Below, piece by piece: positions 10,305 through 21,889 of a DNA stretch of 64,000 nt. This DNA comes from Guadua angustifolia (lineage: Eukaryota > Streptophyta > Magnoliopsida > Poales > Poaceae). The DNA is taken from positions 40,692,862-40,756,861 of the forward strand of contig CM070508.1 of assembly GCA_036346375.1 (NCBI GenBank), read 5' to 3'. The translations under genes and the position numbers were made by a program. Within the stretch, counting starts at the first letter, position 1. The number at the start of each line of letters is the position of its first letter. The notes under the pieces are model-generated. The model saw only the letters and a list, made by a program, of their open reading frames with translations. It did no database searches and was not told the DNA's origin.

Positions 10305-10880
10305 GGGGATTATACAAGCTGCCATACCTTGTTCCTCTCGAAGTTCTCGGGTTCCTCATACATTGCATTAATCCATGACTTATCAGATAATGTATGAGAA
10401 ACATTCTTGGGCTCAAATGAGGCAACAAAGGCTGAGTGGAGGCAGAAACTGGACAAGCCTAATTTTGAGCGAGTGACCCGCTCAAACAGATCACCAATGA
10501 TCTGATCAGGTGGATGAGCTTTCTAAATATGGCAGAGAGGTCCAGAAGCAGAAGTGGCCTCTACCTCTTGAACAGAAGAGGTAGGGACAGAGCCGCTAGC
10601 TGAAGGAGAGTCTGAAGGCAAGGGCTGGTCTCCCTAAGGTGCAGACATGGAGACAGAAGGCACCTCAAGTGTAGAGTGGACTGGATCAGATGGAACAACA
10701 TCATCTCCATCATCCTTATCCTCTATAAAGATGGTCTCGGAGGAATAAGAAGAGCCCGAAATATCAGGTCTAGCTCCTATTCGCATCACAACTCCAAACC
10801 CTATAGATATGAGAAAAAGTCGCGTAACCTAAAAAGATACAATCAAAAGAGCGAGACTCAAACTTATCTAGGTTACCAGA
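10305..10880 (-). pseudogene. Ty1/copia pol, segment before and at the start of RT
   Basis: On the minus strand the segment includes a serine/proline-rich linker (SDSPSASGSVPTSSV), HPPDQIIGDLFERVTRSK, EPKNVSHTLSDKSWINAM and YEEPENFERNKVWQLV, which is the usual lead-in to copia RT. A stop follows KVWQLV and another lies before KAHPPDQ. The frame resumes beyond CACTA-A at 5396. The right side is cut by the Tekay LTR at 10881. Confidence 0.8.
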
Positions 10881-13800
10881 TGTAACACCTAAAATTTGCT
10901 CAATTTAAATTTTTGGAGTTATTTTGATATTTGGGAATTTTTGATATTTATTGGAATTTATTTGGATTTATTTAAATATGGCCTTTCTTGAATGTAATTA
11001 AAATAAAGGAAACGTTTATGTAAATTTTTATTGGAAATATTTTATTTAAGTTCAAAATGCCTCAAAATATTTTTTAGAATTTTTCTAGAATTTTTTTGGT
11101 ATTCTTCGCTATTTTCTTGAATTAATTACATTTCTGGAATTATTTTAATTAAGAAAGGTTTTAAAAACATGCGTGAACAGTAATGGGCCGGTCCAGCACT
11201 GTGCTTAGCCTGGCCCAGCCCTGTTCTAACCATTACGATTCGTAGCCGTCGGATCCGGATCGGACGCTCCTCGATGGACGACATCGCCAGCGCTTGTGAG
11301 CCGTTGATCCGAGCTCACGTGGACGACCAGGATTGCACCACAATGCTTCGTCCTCACGGGATCACCGGAGAGATGTGGGCATTGAAGCCCGTGAGTTTCG
11401 CCCACGGGTTTCATGCACGTCGAGGCTCCTTAAAGGTGTCGGTTGCTGCGCCGTGTAGAGCTCTTCTCGCCACTTCTTTTGCCCCCTTTCACGCACGCCG
11501 AGATGCTCTCCTCGCGCTGCACGAGCTCACTGTAGTTGCTCTTCCGCTTCGCCACTGTTTTGGCTTAGTTTCACCATCGTCGGTTCTTCTCCGCCATTGC
11601 CAAGTTCACCGGAGTGACGCCCTTGCCAAGCCGCGTCGATTGGATCACTTCTTCACGTCTGAGGACCCCCGTAGCACCGTCGTCTACACCATCTTCCCCA
11701 GCTCCGGCAGTTTGCTTCACCAACGTCGCCATCGTCTTCGCCGAGCTTCGTCGACCGTTTGATCTTCATCGAACAATCTCGGTACGTCCACGTCGCCCCC
11801 TTCTCTGTTTACGCTTAGAGTAGTTTGTGATCGTAGATCTTTCTATGAACTGTTTAGATTAGATCTAGGGTGAGAGTTTTAGATTAGATTTAGACCATTG
11901 GATCTGGGTTGAACGGCGCGGATTAGATCTAGATGTAGGTCTCTTGGTAGATCCTAGCCATTAGATTTGTAGTGGACACTTGGGATAGTGCCACGTTGCC
12001 GGGTTGCACAGTAAACAACTCAGGTAACATGCACCGTTGGTTCGGATCTGAGCGGTAGAGATCTAGTGTTGTTGCGTAGAGCAGCTGTAGCCATCCAATC
12101 AGAGATGTGTGGTTCCAATGCATCCATGCGTCGCCCGTTAACCGTAGCGTTGTTTGGATCGGCACCATTCATTTTTGAACGTGCGGCCGAGATGGCGCCG
12201 TGCCCTCATCGAACCACGTGCAGACGCGTGTGCGCGTTGACTGAGGCAGTGACCAGATCTCGGCCATTCATTCAAACAGACCGTCGAGATGTTACCGCGT
12301 GTCTGCGCTGGGATCAAGGCATCGCTAGTGCGCGCAGTAGTGACCGTTGGATTTGTGAGGGCCGACAGATGTTCGCCGCGTGTCAGCACGGGAATCGAAG
12401 CGTCGCCGAGCCGCGCGTGCGCGGGAGATCTGGCCGTTGAATCTCTTGACGGCCATGATTTTGCGACGTGGCTAAGATTTGGCCATTGGTTGAAGGACGG
12501 CCAAGATGGTGACACGTGTCCATGCACGAATCTCGAGGCAATACCGACGCGTCAAGAAATACGTTAGTGCTAACGCCATCGTGGGCCACGGTATCGCTTT
12601 GGTGGACCGAGTTCACGGTGGACCCAACCCAAGCTGCAGACTAAGTCCATGGACCGGCTGACGTCATGCTGACATAATAAATCAGTTTTTCAATAGAAAA
12701 ATAAATAATTAAATTCAGGATTTTCTATTTTCTGATTTGTAATTTATTTAAAACTTTGTAATGCTATAACTTTTGCATTTGAACTCTGATTGAGGTGATT
12801 CTAGTTTCTAAAAATTTGTAAAATTGTGCTCTCTTTAATGGTGAATTTTATTTGAATTTTTTAAGATAAATAGTCTACTATTTTGGTTATTTATGTTATA
12901 TATGATTTTTACGCGTAGACGCAAATTTACCGGGAGGTTTCGAGGAAGAGTTTATCACTCAAGACCAAGCTTCGGAACAGAACCAGTAGCTCTTTGAAGG
13001 CAAGTGATGCTTTGACTATTTTGATCCCAGTTTTAAATGTATTTTGTTTTGAAATTATGCATGCTAAATTAATTAAAAATGAATTTAAATTAATTTGGGA
13101 AATATAGTTAATCAACCCATTTTGTTATTACCACCATGAAAATATTGTTTGTATGCCCTGAAATCATTGTCACCCTAAGTTTGTTTATATTTGTTCGATA
13201 TTAATATTGTGCCAACATGGGAGGCTAGACCGTGATTAGATGCTTAGCTTTGCAACGAATCACAATTGATCTTTCGGGAAATAAAATAATGTTGACTAAT
13301 GATATATTGAATGTATTTAGAAAGTGGTGTAATGTTGCCATGTGATGAAATTGTGGTATGGAGACCTGTGTGGTTCTGTACCAATGTTGAGTTATTGTTG
13401 GCATATGTCACACAATAACCAACGGGGTGGGAAATGATTTAGACTGGGGCAAGTGGCAAGAGGCTTCGTGCCTGGAGGGCCTGTGTGGCAAAGGGTTGAT
13501 GAGTGAAGTGAGGCTGTGTGCCACATGGGGCTATGTGCCACTGTTGAGAGATGAAAGTCTTGCCTTCGTCAGCTAAGGACTTCACCTTGCAAGTCTTTGA
13601 CCTGAGTCATTCGTACAACCACATGTCTGTTATGGGCAAACCTAGTTGATTAGGGTTCCGATATCTTTCCTATGAAATCTCGGGGAGACAGTACACAGGG
13701 GTGTATCTGTGTGGGGGAGAGTACCTATGCTACGGCTTGGTGCCCATCCAACGGTGTTGGCCTATCCTATACTTCGGCTCTGTGTGAGGGGAGTGACAGT

Positions 13801-15017
13801 GAAGGCAATACTAGAGAGGTTCTTTAGTTAAGGTAGAGGTTCCTGAAAGGCTTTGCTACGGGCAATCACCTGTGTGGTGAGCGGCTGTATCTTGTGGGTA
13901 AAGTGTACAACCTCTGCAGAGTATAAAATCTATTCGAATAGCCGTGCTCGCGGCATTGAGCAATGCTCGAGGATTACAGTCAAGGATTAGATCTTCAAAA
14001 ATAAAATGTGGAAAGGGTGACTGTGTGCCAATGTTAAAAATGATCTAGTTAAGGATGTGTGCCAAGCTTTATGGAGAAAAACTGTTTTAAGAACTTAATA
14101 CTAATTATAATTATTTCACTGGCTTTAACCTAAGAATGATATGAGTTTAAAAATGTTGTTTGTTGCAAAAGAACCAAGTTAGCCATTTCCTTGTAATAAG
14201 CCTTGCATGTAGTAATAGCAATGCATTCTATGCATTACTTGTTGAGTGCCTTGAGTACACACCCCTTGCTTCTGAACAAAACACCAGTGGAGGAGTCAAC
14301 ACCAGCGTGGGAGGAGGAGTATGTGGAAGAGCCGGATAACTAGGGGGCAATCCCAGTCGGTTGCCTGTGGCAAGATGTGGGCTTCTACGAAGCTTTATTT
14401 GTTTTCCGCTGTTATTTTTACTTACTCTGATAATGTAAGCCTTGCGTGGCTGATCTATGTAAGGAGTCCATAAGGTCGTACAATTCGGTTTATATATATG
14501 TTTGCACTATGGAAGCCTTTTCCGTACTCCCGGGAGTACATACTCTCACCTCTAATATACCACTTAAATAAACGCTTTATACTCCTTTATCACTTTCGGT
14601 ATACTCCGATAATAATTCTAAGATACTCCAATACAACATGATTAAAAAAATTTCATTAGACCCTTTATTTTTTTGCTACATACCCTTTTCCATATGTATA
14701 AGGAATATTTAAACAAATTATGCTATAAAGGGTGGATTTTAATGAAATTTTTCATGGAACTCACTTTGGAGTATCTTATAATCAGTATTAGAGTATACTC
14801 AAAAGGATAAAGAGGTATAACAACATCATTTAAACGGTATATTAGAGGTGGGAGTACATACACCCAGGAGTATGGAATCATTTTCCTTTGCACTATTTAT
14901 TGTTATATCGTTGTAATGTCTGTGATGTGCAACCATGTAAAGACTATGTGTGCTAGCGTGATCCTGGAGTGGCAAGAATACACATACGGTCCGGATTTGC
15001 ATATTGGGGTCTCGACA
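10881..15017 (+). repeat. 5' LTR of the Tekay element
   Basis: Begins TGTAACACCTAAAATTTGC and ends GGGGTCTCGACA just before the primer site. Its first kilobase matches 20832-21889. Open frames inside it (for example 11274-11762) recur in the 3' copy only because the DNA is duplicated. A 376-bp MITE at 14511-14886 adds to its length. Confidence 0.85.
14511..14886. mobile_element. Mutator-like MITE in the Tekay 5' LTR
   Basis: The 376-bp insertion has inverted ends of about 50 bp: left GGAAGCCTTTTCCGTACTCC and right (reverse complement) GGAAAATGATTCCATACTCC, both continuing to ...CACCTCTAATATACC. It is flanked by a direct 10-bp repeat TTTGCACTAT (14501-14510 and 14887-14896). Long inverted ends with a 9-10-bp duplication suggest the Mutator superfamily. 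It encodes no protein. Confidence 0.8.
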
Positions 15018-15021
15018 GAGT

Positions 15022-15033
15022 TGGTATCGGAGC
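15022..15033 (+). promoter_or_regulatory. Primer-binding site of the Tekay element
   Basis: TGGTATCGGAGC, four bases after the LTR end, differs by one base from the usual initiator tRNA-Met site. Confidence 0.8.
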
Positions 15034-15234
15034 AGGCTGACTGTAGGACTTGACCCTAATTAGGTTGGCTATGTCCGGGAGGATAAAAATATTTTCTAAA
15101 ATTTAACAACTTGAGCAAGAATATCAATGAGATCTCGACTCATCTTTTCTCTCATACTTCATATCTATGTTGAATTCTTAATATTATTCTCTGTTTATTT
15201 TAAAATTTAGGTCTGACCAAATTTGTTTTGGCAG

Positions 15235-15921
15235 ATGGTGAGGAGGATCCATACCTTCGGTGAGCAGGCTGGTGGCTACGCTGCGGAGCTTTGGAGGATG
15301 CTCTAGGTGCTAGGAGGTTTCGACAGGCCTCTTTAGCGTGGTCGCACTTGGGCAGTCAACGGTAAGGTCAGGGGCATGGCTACGACGATCACAGTCTACG
15401 CCCGAGAGCACGCCGGAGCTAGCCAGCCTTTCATCATCACCGTTCGAAGGGCTACCTTCGAGGCAGGGATCCAGGAGACAGCACATCTGGCCATGAGGAG
15501 GATCAGTCAGGCTTATGCAGGAGAGTTGCAGGACACGGTGTTTCGTATGCACCCGCAGGAGGGAGGAGCTCTAGGAGGACAGCTTCACCTGGAGGGTGAT
15601 GCAGTAGTCGTGCACCTTGCACGATTCTCAGCTGCTCAGGAGCAGGTGATGGACCAGACTGTCCAGGAGCTACAGTCTGTCTACGCTGCCTTGGAGGCAG
15701 AAGAGAGGACCCTACAGGAGACCAGGGCCTTTGCTTTTCCGTGGATCACAGAGCTAGAGGACGCGCTCTACGCTGGGCCGCCAGGGGTTGAGATGGAGCT
15801 CGATGAGGAGGGCCCTGAGGAGCTGATGCCCGAGCCGGAGGAGTCGGTTCCGGACCAGGAGGTCGAGCAGGAGGGGCAGGACTCCTCAGCACTAGCAGCA
15901 TCAGAGGGGCGTGGTCACTAG
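15235..15921 (+). pseudogene. Extra reading frame upstream of gag
   Basis: An ATG at 15235, just after a splice-acceptor-like TTTTGGCAG, opens a 229-codon frame interrupted only by TAG at 15304 and 15334. The uninterrupted part (from 15376) begins MATTITVYAREHAGASQPF and has an acidic C-terminal third rich in Glu (PEPEESVPDQEVEQEG). I do not recognise a domain. Extra frames upstream of gag are known in some grass gypsy elements. It shares the frame register of gag-pol but is separated from it by about 380 bp. Confidence 0.55.
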
Positions 15922-16299
15922 GACCAGTTCGCCCCGATGCCAGAGCACTCGTCGGTGTACGCACCAGGGGAGCCGCAGCCGGGTTGGCTCGATGAGTGAT
16001 CGAGTCGAGTATAGTCTAAAGGTGGTGTCAAGACTCAAGTGCTTGTGTCACGTCTTTTTGTTTTTGAATCGCCATTAGGTGTGAGTCGTTATGAGTCTTA
16101 ATGTTGGTTTATTTGCTTTTGTTTGTGAGTGTCTAGTATGTGTTGCATTGCCCTTAGGCACTTATGAGCAACCATACTAATTTACTAAATTAATAAAGTT
16201 GCTAAATAATTTAAGTTACACATGTTTCCCCTGTATAAGTTTCTGTACTTGTCTATGCTTTTGCTTTCTTCTTCTCTTAACCTTGGAAGCTTTCAACAC
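15922..16299 (+). other. Spacer between the upstream frame and gag
   Basis: Non-coding. It holds the 5' approach to gag, and I see no further signal. Confidence 0.4.
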
Positions 16300-17433
16300 A
16301 TGGTGAGGACTCGCAGCAATGTGGGAGCCAGCGGAAGTGGTGCCAACCAGGAGGGAAACCAGAACGAGGACCCTATTCCTCAACTGCCGCAAGTTGATCT
16401 ACAGAATTTGGGAGCTTTCCTAGCTGCCCAAACCCAACTCATGAGCACTATGATGCAAACAATGCAGCAGATTTCTAACCAAGCAGCTGCAAATGTTCAA
16501 TAAGGGGGTAACCATGGACCACACCCCTACTCAAGACTATCAGAGTTCATGAGGACTCGCCCACCCACGTTCTTGGGCAATGCCAATCCGTTGGAAGCGG
16601 ATGATTGGCTGAGGACGATCGAAAGGAAGCTACACATAACTCAATATGTAGGAAATGAGAGGGTACTCTACGCCTCTCATCAACTTGAGGGAACCGCCGC
16701 AGAATGGTGGGAAAACTTTTGTGCATCGCACGAGGATCCCCAGAGTATAACATGGGAGGAGTTCACGACAGCCTTCTGCCAATACCATATACCAGAGAGT
16801 ATCATGGATCCAAAGAAGGAGGAATTCCGGAATCTCAAGCAAGGTGGCCAATCAGTGGCCGACTACTTGAACAAGTTTATCCAATTAGCACGCTACGCAC
16901 CAGAAGACGTAGCCACAGATAAGGCCAAACAATCCCGTTTTATGAAGGGATTGAATACGGGACTGCAGGTGGGATTGATCACCCACACATTCCCGGACTT
17001 TCAGGAGCTGGTTAACAAGGCTCTTATTCTGGAGGACAAGTGCCGAGAGTTGGATGACAACCGGAAGCACAGAATGGTGCAACAAGGGGGTCGTCAGGGC
17101 CAGCAAAGGCAGAGGACGACACCTCAACAGTTTGTCCGATTCTAGCCCAGAAGCAACGACAGGGCACCACTGCCGGCAAATCGTCCAATGGGCCAAAATA
17201 CTCAAACTTCGGCCAGAGCGGTGATACAGGCTAGAGGAAATTCGCAGGCAACGGGAAGGCGTTGCTATCACTGCAACGAATTGGGGCATTTTGCCAACAA
17301 CTGCCCCAAGAAGGGAGGTGTCACCCCAGTTCGCTTTAACTTGGGGAACACACCTGCAAGGACTCCAGCGCTGAATGTGAACCGCGAAGCAACATCATCG
17401 GCAACTCCGTCTCAAGCAACTGCACGAGGCTGA
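16300..17433 (+). pseudogene. Tekay Gag with three in-frame stops
   Basis: The start chosen is the ATG at 16300 (MVRTRSNVGASGSG), which gives a typical Gag N-terminus. The retrotransposon Gag domain follows (PPTFLGNANPLEADDWL, EGTAAEWWENF, FRNLKQGGQSVADYL), then a CCHC zinc knuckle, CYHCNELGHFANNC, near 17260-17300. The reading register never shifts, but stops interrupt it at 16501 (TAA), 17143 (TAG) and 17431 (TGA). Gag would package the element RNA. Here only short pieces could be made. Confidence 0.9.
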
Positions 17434-19248
17434 GTCAACCACATCACCGAGGATGAGGTCCATAATGCTACGGACGTTGTACTGGGTAAGTTCCTAGTAA
17501 ATTCAGTACCAGTTACTGTTTTATTTGATTTTGAAGCTTCACATTCGTTTGTTTCCCGAGATTTTGCTATTCAAAATGATTTGGAGATTGTGAATCTTAA
17601 ATGTGTGCTTGTAGTCCAATCCCCTGGATCAGAACTCCGATCTAAAGTAGGATGTTTTGGGGTAAGACTAATAATTAATGGAGTAGAGTTCCTAGTGAAC
17701 CTAATTATCCTTAATACTCAAACCCTAGATGTTATCTTGGGAATGGATTGGCTAACTAAGCACAAGGCTGTGTTGGACTGTGGACGAAGAGTCATATCAG
17801 TCGAGAGCCCAGAAGGAAAAAGAGTTGAATTTGAAGCAACAGCAGTGCGGGATGGACAGTTGATGGTGAACAGCATGAAGACCATCAATTTAGAGGATGT
17901 TCCAGTGGTCAGTGAATATCTGGATGTTTTTTCGGAAGATTTACCTGGAATGCCACCGGATAGGGATATCGAGTTCGTTATAGAACTTGTACCAGGAACA
18001 GCTCCAATAGCCAAGAGACCCTATCGGATGTCTTCTGACGAATTGGTGGAGATAAAGAAACAAATTGAAGAACTGTTGGAAAAAGGTTTTATCAGACCTA
18101 GTTCATCGCCATGGGGAGCGCCAGTCTTGTTCGTCAAGAAGAAGGATGGGAGTTTTAGGATGTGTATAGATTATCGTGCACTCAATGATGTGACGATAAA
18201 GAATAAGTATCCGCTACCCAGGATCGATGACCTTTTTGACCAGTTGAGAGGAGCAAGAGTCTTCTCCAAGATTGATCTTCAATCGGGATACCATCTGTTG
18301 AAGATCCGATCAGAGGATATACCAAAGACTGCATTTTCATCAAGATACAGACATTACGAGTTCACAGTTATGTCCTTTGGTTTGACAAATACACCGGCAT
18401 ACTTCATGAACTTGATGAATAAAGTCTTTATGGAATTTTTGGATAAGTTTGTCGTCGTATTCATAGATGATATCCTTATCTACTCCAAGACAAGAGAAGA
18501 ACATGCTGAGCATTTAAGGCTAGTCCTTAAGAAGTTGAGGGAACAACAGTTGTTTGCTAAATTTAGTAAATGTGATTTTTGGAAGAATAAGGTTGAATTT
18601 CTTGGACACATAATGACTGCAGAAGGAGTTGCAGTAGATCCAAAGAAAGTGGAGGCAGTATTACATTGGGAACAACCGAAGACGGTGACTCAAATCCGTA
18701 GTTTTCTTAGAATAGCGGGATATTACCGTCAATTTATTGAAGGATTCCCTACAATTGCGAGACCCCTTGCGCAATTGTTGAAAAAGGAAAAGATATTCCT
18801 TTGGACACCGGATTGTGAAAAGAGTTTTCAAGAGTTGAAGAAATGGTTGACGTCATCACCGGTACTGGTTTTACCTAACTTCCATCAAAGCTTCGATATC
18901 TACTGTGATGCATCGCGTGAAGGATTGGGATGCGTATTGATGCAAAATCGGAAAGTAGTTGCATATGCAACGAGGCAATTGAGGCCACATGAGGAAATTT
19001 ATCCGACTCATGATTTGGAATTGGCAGCTGTAGTGCATGCCCTAAAAATATAGCATCACTATCTCATCGGAAATAGATGTGAAGTGTATACAGATCATAA
19101 GAGTCTCAAATATATATTCACACAAGCTGATTTGAATATGAGGCAAAGAAGATGGCTAGAGTTAATTAAGGACTACAATGTTGGAATTCACTACCATCCT
19201 GGTAAAGCTAACATTGTGGCTGATGCCTTGAGCACGAAGAGCCACAGT
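17434..19248 (+). pseudogene. Tekay protease, reverse transcriptase and RNase H
   Basis: Continues in the gag frame. The protease region has LFDFEASHSFVS at 17521-17556, so the usual D-S/T-G catalytic triad reads D-F-E. The C-terminal part of the protease (VILGMDWL) is present. RT shows KKDGSFRMCIDYRALN, FSKIDLQSGYHLLKI and an intact FIDD box (FVVVFIDDILIYS). RNase H has DIYCDASREGLGCVLMQ and a stop TAG at 19051 within it, then YTDHKSLKYIF and KANIVADALS. RT motifs are intact, but the stop and the altered protease site make the polyprotein inactive. Confidence 0.9.
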
Positions 19249-20796
19249 GTGAATATGCTGTTAGAAACAAGTCAGGACGAGTTGTGTAAGGATCTCCAGA
19301 AATTGAGGTTGGAAGTGGTACCAGAAGGATTTTTGGCTACCTTGGAAGTAAAACCTACCCTAGAAGATCATATCAGGGAAGGACAAAAAGATGACGATAA
19401 GATCAAGAGAATCAAATCTAAGATGGAAGAGAGCAAAGCGGAGGATTTCAAGCTGGATGAACAAGGCACGATGTGGTTTAAAGGACGCATCTGTGTGCCA
19501 AATAAAAAGGAGCTAAAGCAGTTAATCTTGGAGGAAGCCCATGACTCCAAATATTCAATCCATCCAGGAAGTGCAAAAATGTATCAAGATTTGAAGGAAA
19601 GATTCTGGTGGCCAAGCATGAAGCGAGAAGTTGCAGAATATGTTGCATTATGCGACATATGTCAAAGAGTCAAAGCTATGCATCAGAGGCCAGCAGGGCT
19701 ATTACAACCCTTGAAGATACCTGAATGGAAATGGGAAGAGATCGGTATGGACTTTATAACTGGTTTATCCAGAACTCAGAGTGGATATGATTCCATATGG
19801 GTTATAGTGGACCGATTAACTAAAGTTGCACATTTCATACCGGTAAAGACCACTTATTCAGGAGACCGGTTAGCAGAACTATACATGGCAAGAATTGTTT
19901 CTTTGCATGGAGTACCAAAGAAGATAGTGTCAAACAGAGGTACCCAATTTACTTCAAGATTTTGGGGTAAGCTGCATATGGCAATGGGAACCCGTTTGAA
20001 CTTCAGCACTGCATATCACCCGCAAACAGATGGTCAAACTGAGAGAGTTAACCAGAAATTGGAAGATATGCTGAGAGCTTGCGCTTTAGGATATTCTACT
20101 TCTTGGGACAAGTGTCTGCCCTATGCTGAGTTTAGTTATAATAACAGTTATCAGGCAAGTTTACAAATGTCCCCATTTGAAGCTCTATATGGTCGGTCCT
20201 GTCAAACACCTCTGAACTGGAATGAGACAGGTGAACGACATGTTTTTTGACCGGACATTCTTCAGAAGGCAGAAGAACAGATCGTCATGATCAGGGAAAG
20301 ATTGAAGATTGCTCAGTCAAGGCAGAAGAGTTATGCCGACAACCGTCGCAGGGAATTGAGCTTTGAACCCGAAGATTTTGTATATCTCAGAGTTACGCCA
20401 CTCAAAGGAGTTAGAAGATTCCAAGCAAAAGGGAAGCTCGCACCCAGGTATATTGGACCATTCAAGATCTTGAGCCGCAGAGGTGAAGTTGCGTACCAAC
20501 TGGAGCTGCCGCAGTCTTTAGCCGGGGTACATGATGTATTTCATGTATCACAATTGAAGAAATATCTTCGAGTACCAGAAGAGCAAACATCTTTGGAAGC
20601 AATCGAGCTGCAAGAGGATCTGACTTATAAAGAGCATCCGGAGAAGATTCTAGACACAATGGACAGAGAAACAAGGAACAAGTCAACACATTTTTGCAGA
20701 GTTCAGTGGGGCAATAACTCAGAAAACGAAGCAACGTGGGAACGAGACGAGGACCTGAAGAAGGAGTTTCCTGACCTATTCTATAGTCAGCCCTGA
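19249..20796 (+). pseudogene. Tekay integrase and chromodomain
   Basis: Same frame as the rest of pol. An HHCC zinc-binding region is visible (EEAHDSKYSIHPGS ... CDICQ). The integrase core has GMDFITGLSRTQ (first Asp), KIVSNRGTQFTSRFW, where the second catalytic Asp is Asn (codon 19933-19935), and HPQTDGQTERVNQ (Glu). A TGA stop lies at 20248. The C-terminus carries a GPFKILSRRGEVAYQLELP block and a chromodomain-like end (VQWGNNSENEATWERD, FPDLF), which in related elements directs integration to marked chromatin. Two independent lesions inactivate integration. Confidence 0.9.
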
Positions 20797-20818
20797 ATCT
20801 CGGGGACGAGATTCTGTT

Positions 20819-20831
20819 AAGGGGGGAGGTT
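20819..20831 (+). promoter_or_regulatory. Polypurine tract of the Tekay element
   Basis: AAGGGGGGAGGTT directly precedes the 3' LTR start. Confidence 0.8.
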
Positions 20832-21889
20832 TGTAACACCCTAAATTTTGCTCAATTTAAATTTTTGGAGTTGTTTTGATTTTTGGGATTTTCTGAGATT
20901 TATTGAAATTTATTTGGATTTATTTAAATATGGCCTTTCTTGAATGTAATTAAAATAAAGGAAAAGTTTATGCAAAGTTTAATTGGAAATATTTTATTTA
21001 AGTTCAAAATGCCTCAAAATATTTTCAGAATTTTTCTGGAATTTTTCTGGTTTTTTTGGCTTTTTTCCTGAATTAATTGCATTTCTGGAATTATTTTAAA
21101 TAAGAAAGGTTTTTAAAAAATGCGTGAATAGTACTGGGCCGGGCCAGCACTGTGCTTAGCCTGGCCCAACCCTGTTCTAACTGTTACGATTCGTAGCCGT
21201 CGGATCCGGATCGGACGCTCCTCGATGGACCATGTCGCCAGCGCTTGCGAGCCGTTGATGCGAGCTTACATGGACGGCCAGGATTGCGCCACGACGCTTC
21301 ATCCTCACGGGATCACCGGAGAGACGTGGGCATTGAAGCCCATGAGTTTCGCTCGCGGGTTTCACGCACGTCAAGGCTCCTTTAAAGGTGTCGGTTGCTG
21401 CGCCGTGTAGAGCTCTTCTCGCTGCTTCTTTTGCCCCCTTTCACGCACGCCGAGACGATCTCCTCGCGCTGCACAAGCTCGCCGTAGTTGCTCTTCCGCT
21501 TCGCCGCTGTTTTTGCTTAGTTTCGCCGTCGTCGGTTCTTCTCTGCCATTGCCAAGGTAACCGAAGTGACGCTCTCCCCAAGCCGTGTCGAGTGGATCAC
21601 TTCTTCACATCGGAGGACCCCCGTAGCGCCGTCGTCTACGCCATCTTCCCCAGCTCCGGCAATCTGCTTCACCAACGTCGCCGTCATCTTCGTCGACCAT
21701 TTGATCTTTCATCGAACGATCTTGGTACATCCACGTCGCCCCCTTCTTTGTTTACGCTTAGAGTAGTTTGTGACCGTAGATCTTTCTGTGAACGGTTTAG
21801 ATTAGATCTAGGGTTAGAGTTTTAGATTAGCACTAGACCGTTGGATCTGGGTTGAACGGCGCGGATTAGATCTAGATGTAGGTCTCTTT
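20832..21889 (+). repeat. 3' LTR of the Tekay element, truncated
   Basis: Begins TGTAACACCCTAAATTTTGC and parallels the 5' LTR to ...GATGTAGGTCTCTT (21889). About 3 kb of LTR is then missing. The next base starts an inverted fragment of a related LTR. Confidence 0.85.

Larger units (their letters stand above)
2178..10880 (-). mobile_element. SIRE-1: Ty1/copia Sirevirus, truncated, split by CACTA-A
   Basis: Minus-strand order: part of the RT domain (10880 to 10305), the CACTA-A insertion, the rest of RT and RNase H (5396 to 4128), a 1.8-kb untranslated region, a polypurine tract and the start of the 3' LTR (2317). The LTR is cut at 2178 by Tat-A. The 5' end, including Gag and integrase, is missing beyond 10880, where the Tekay LTR begins. 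Protein sequence and several polypurine tracts before the 3' LTR fit the Sirevirus lineage. Confidence 0.85.
10881..21889 (+). mobile_element. Tekay-type chromovirus (Ty3/gypsy), degenerate
   Basis: Order: 4.1-kb 5' LTR, tRNA-Met primer site, an extra upstream reading frame, gag, protease, RT, RNase H, integrase, chromodomain, polypurine tract, and a 3' LTR truncated after about 1.06 kb. The C-terminal chromodomain and very long LTRs point to the Tekay/Del clade. The LTR starts are alike over about 1 kb but differ at roughly one base in ten by eye, so the insertion is not recent. All reading frames contain stops. Confidence 0.9.

Noticed and set aside
11274..11823. 162-codon plus-strand frame repeated at 21388-21825
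   Set aside because: It lies in both Tekay LTRs; similarity reflects LTR duplication, and stops and starts differ between copies.
12066..12616. Overlapping frames on both strands around 12.1-12.6 kb
   Set aside because: They lie inside the Tekay 5' LTR in GC-rich sequence and show no family resemblance.
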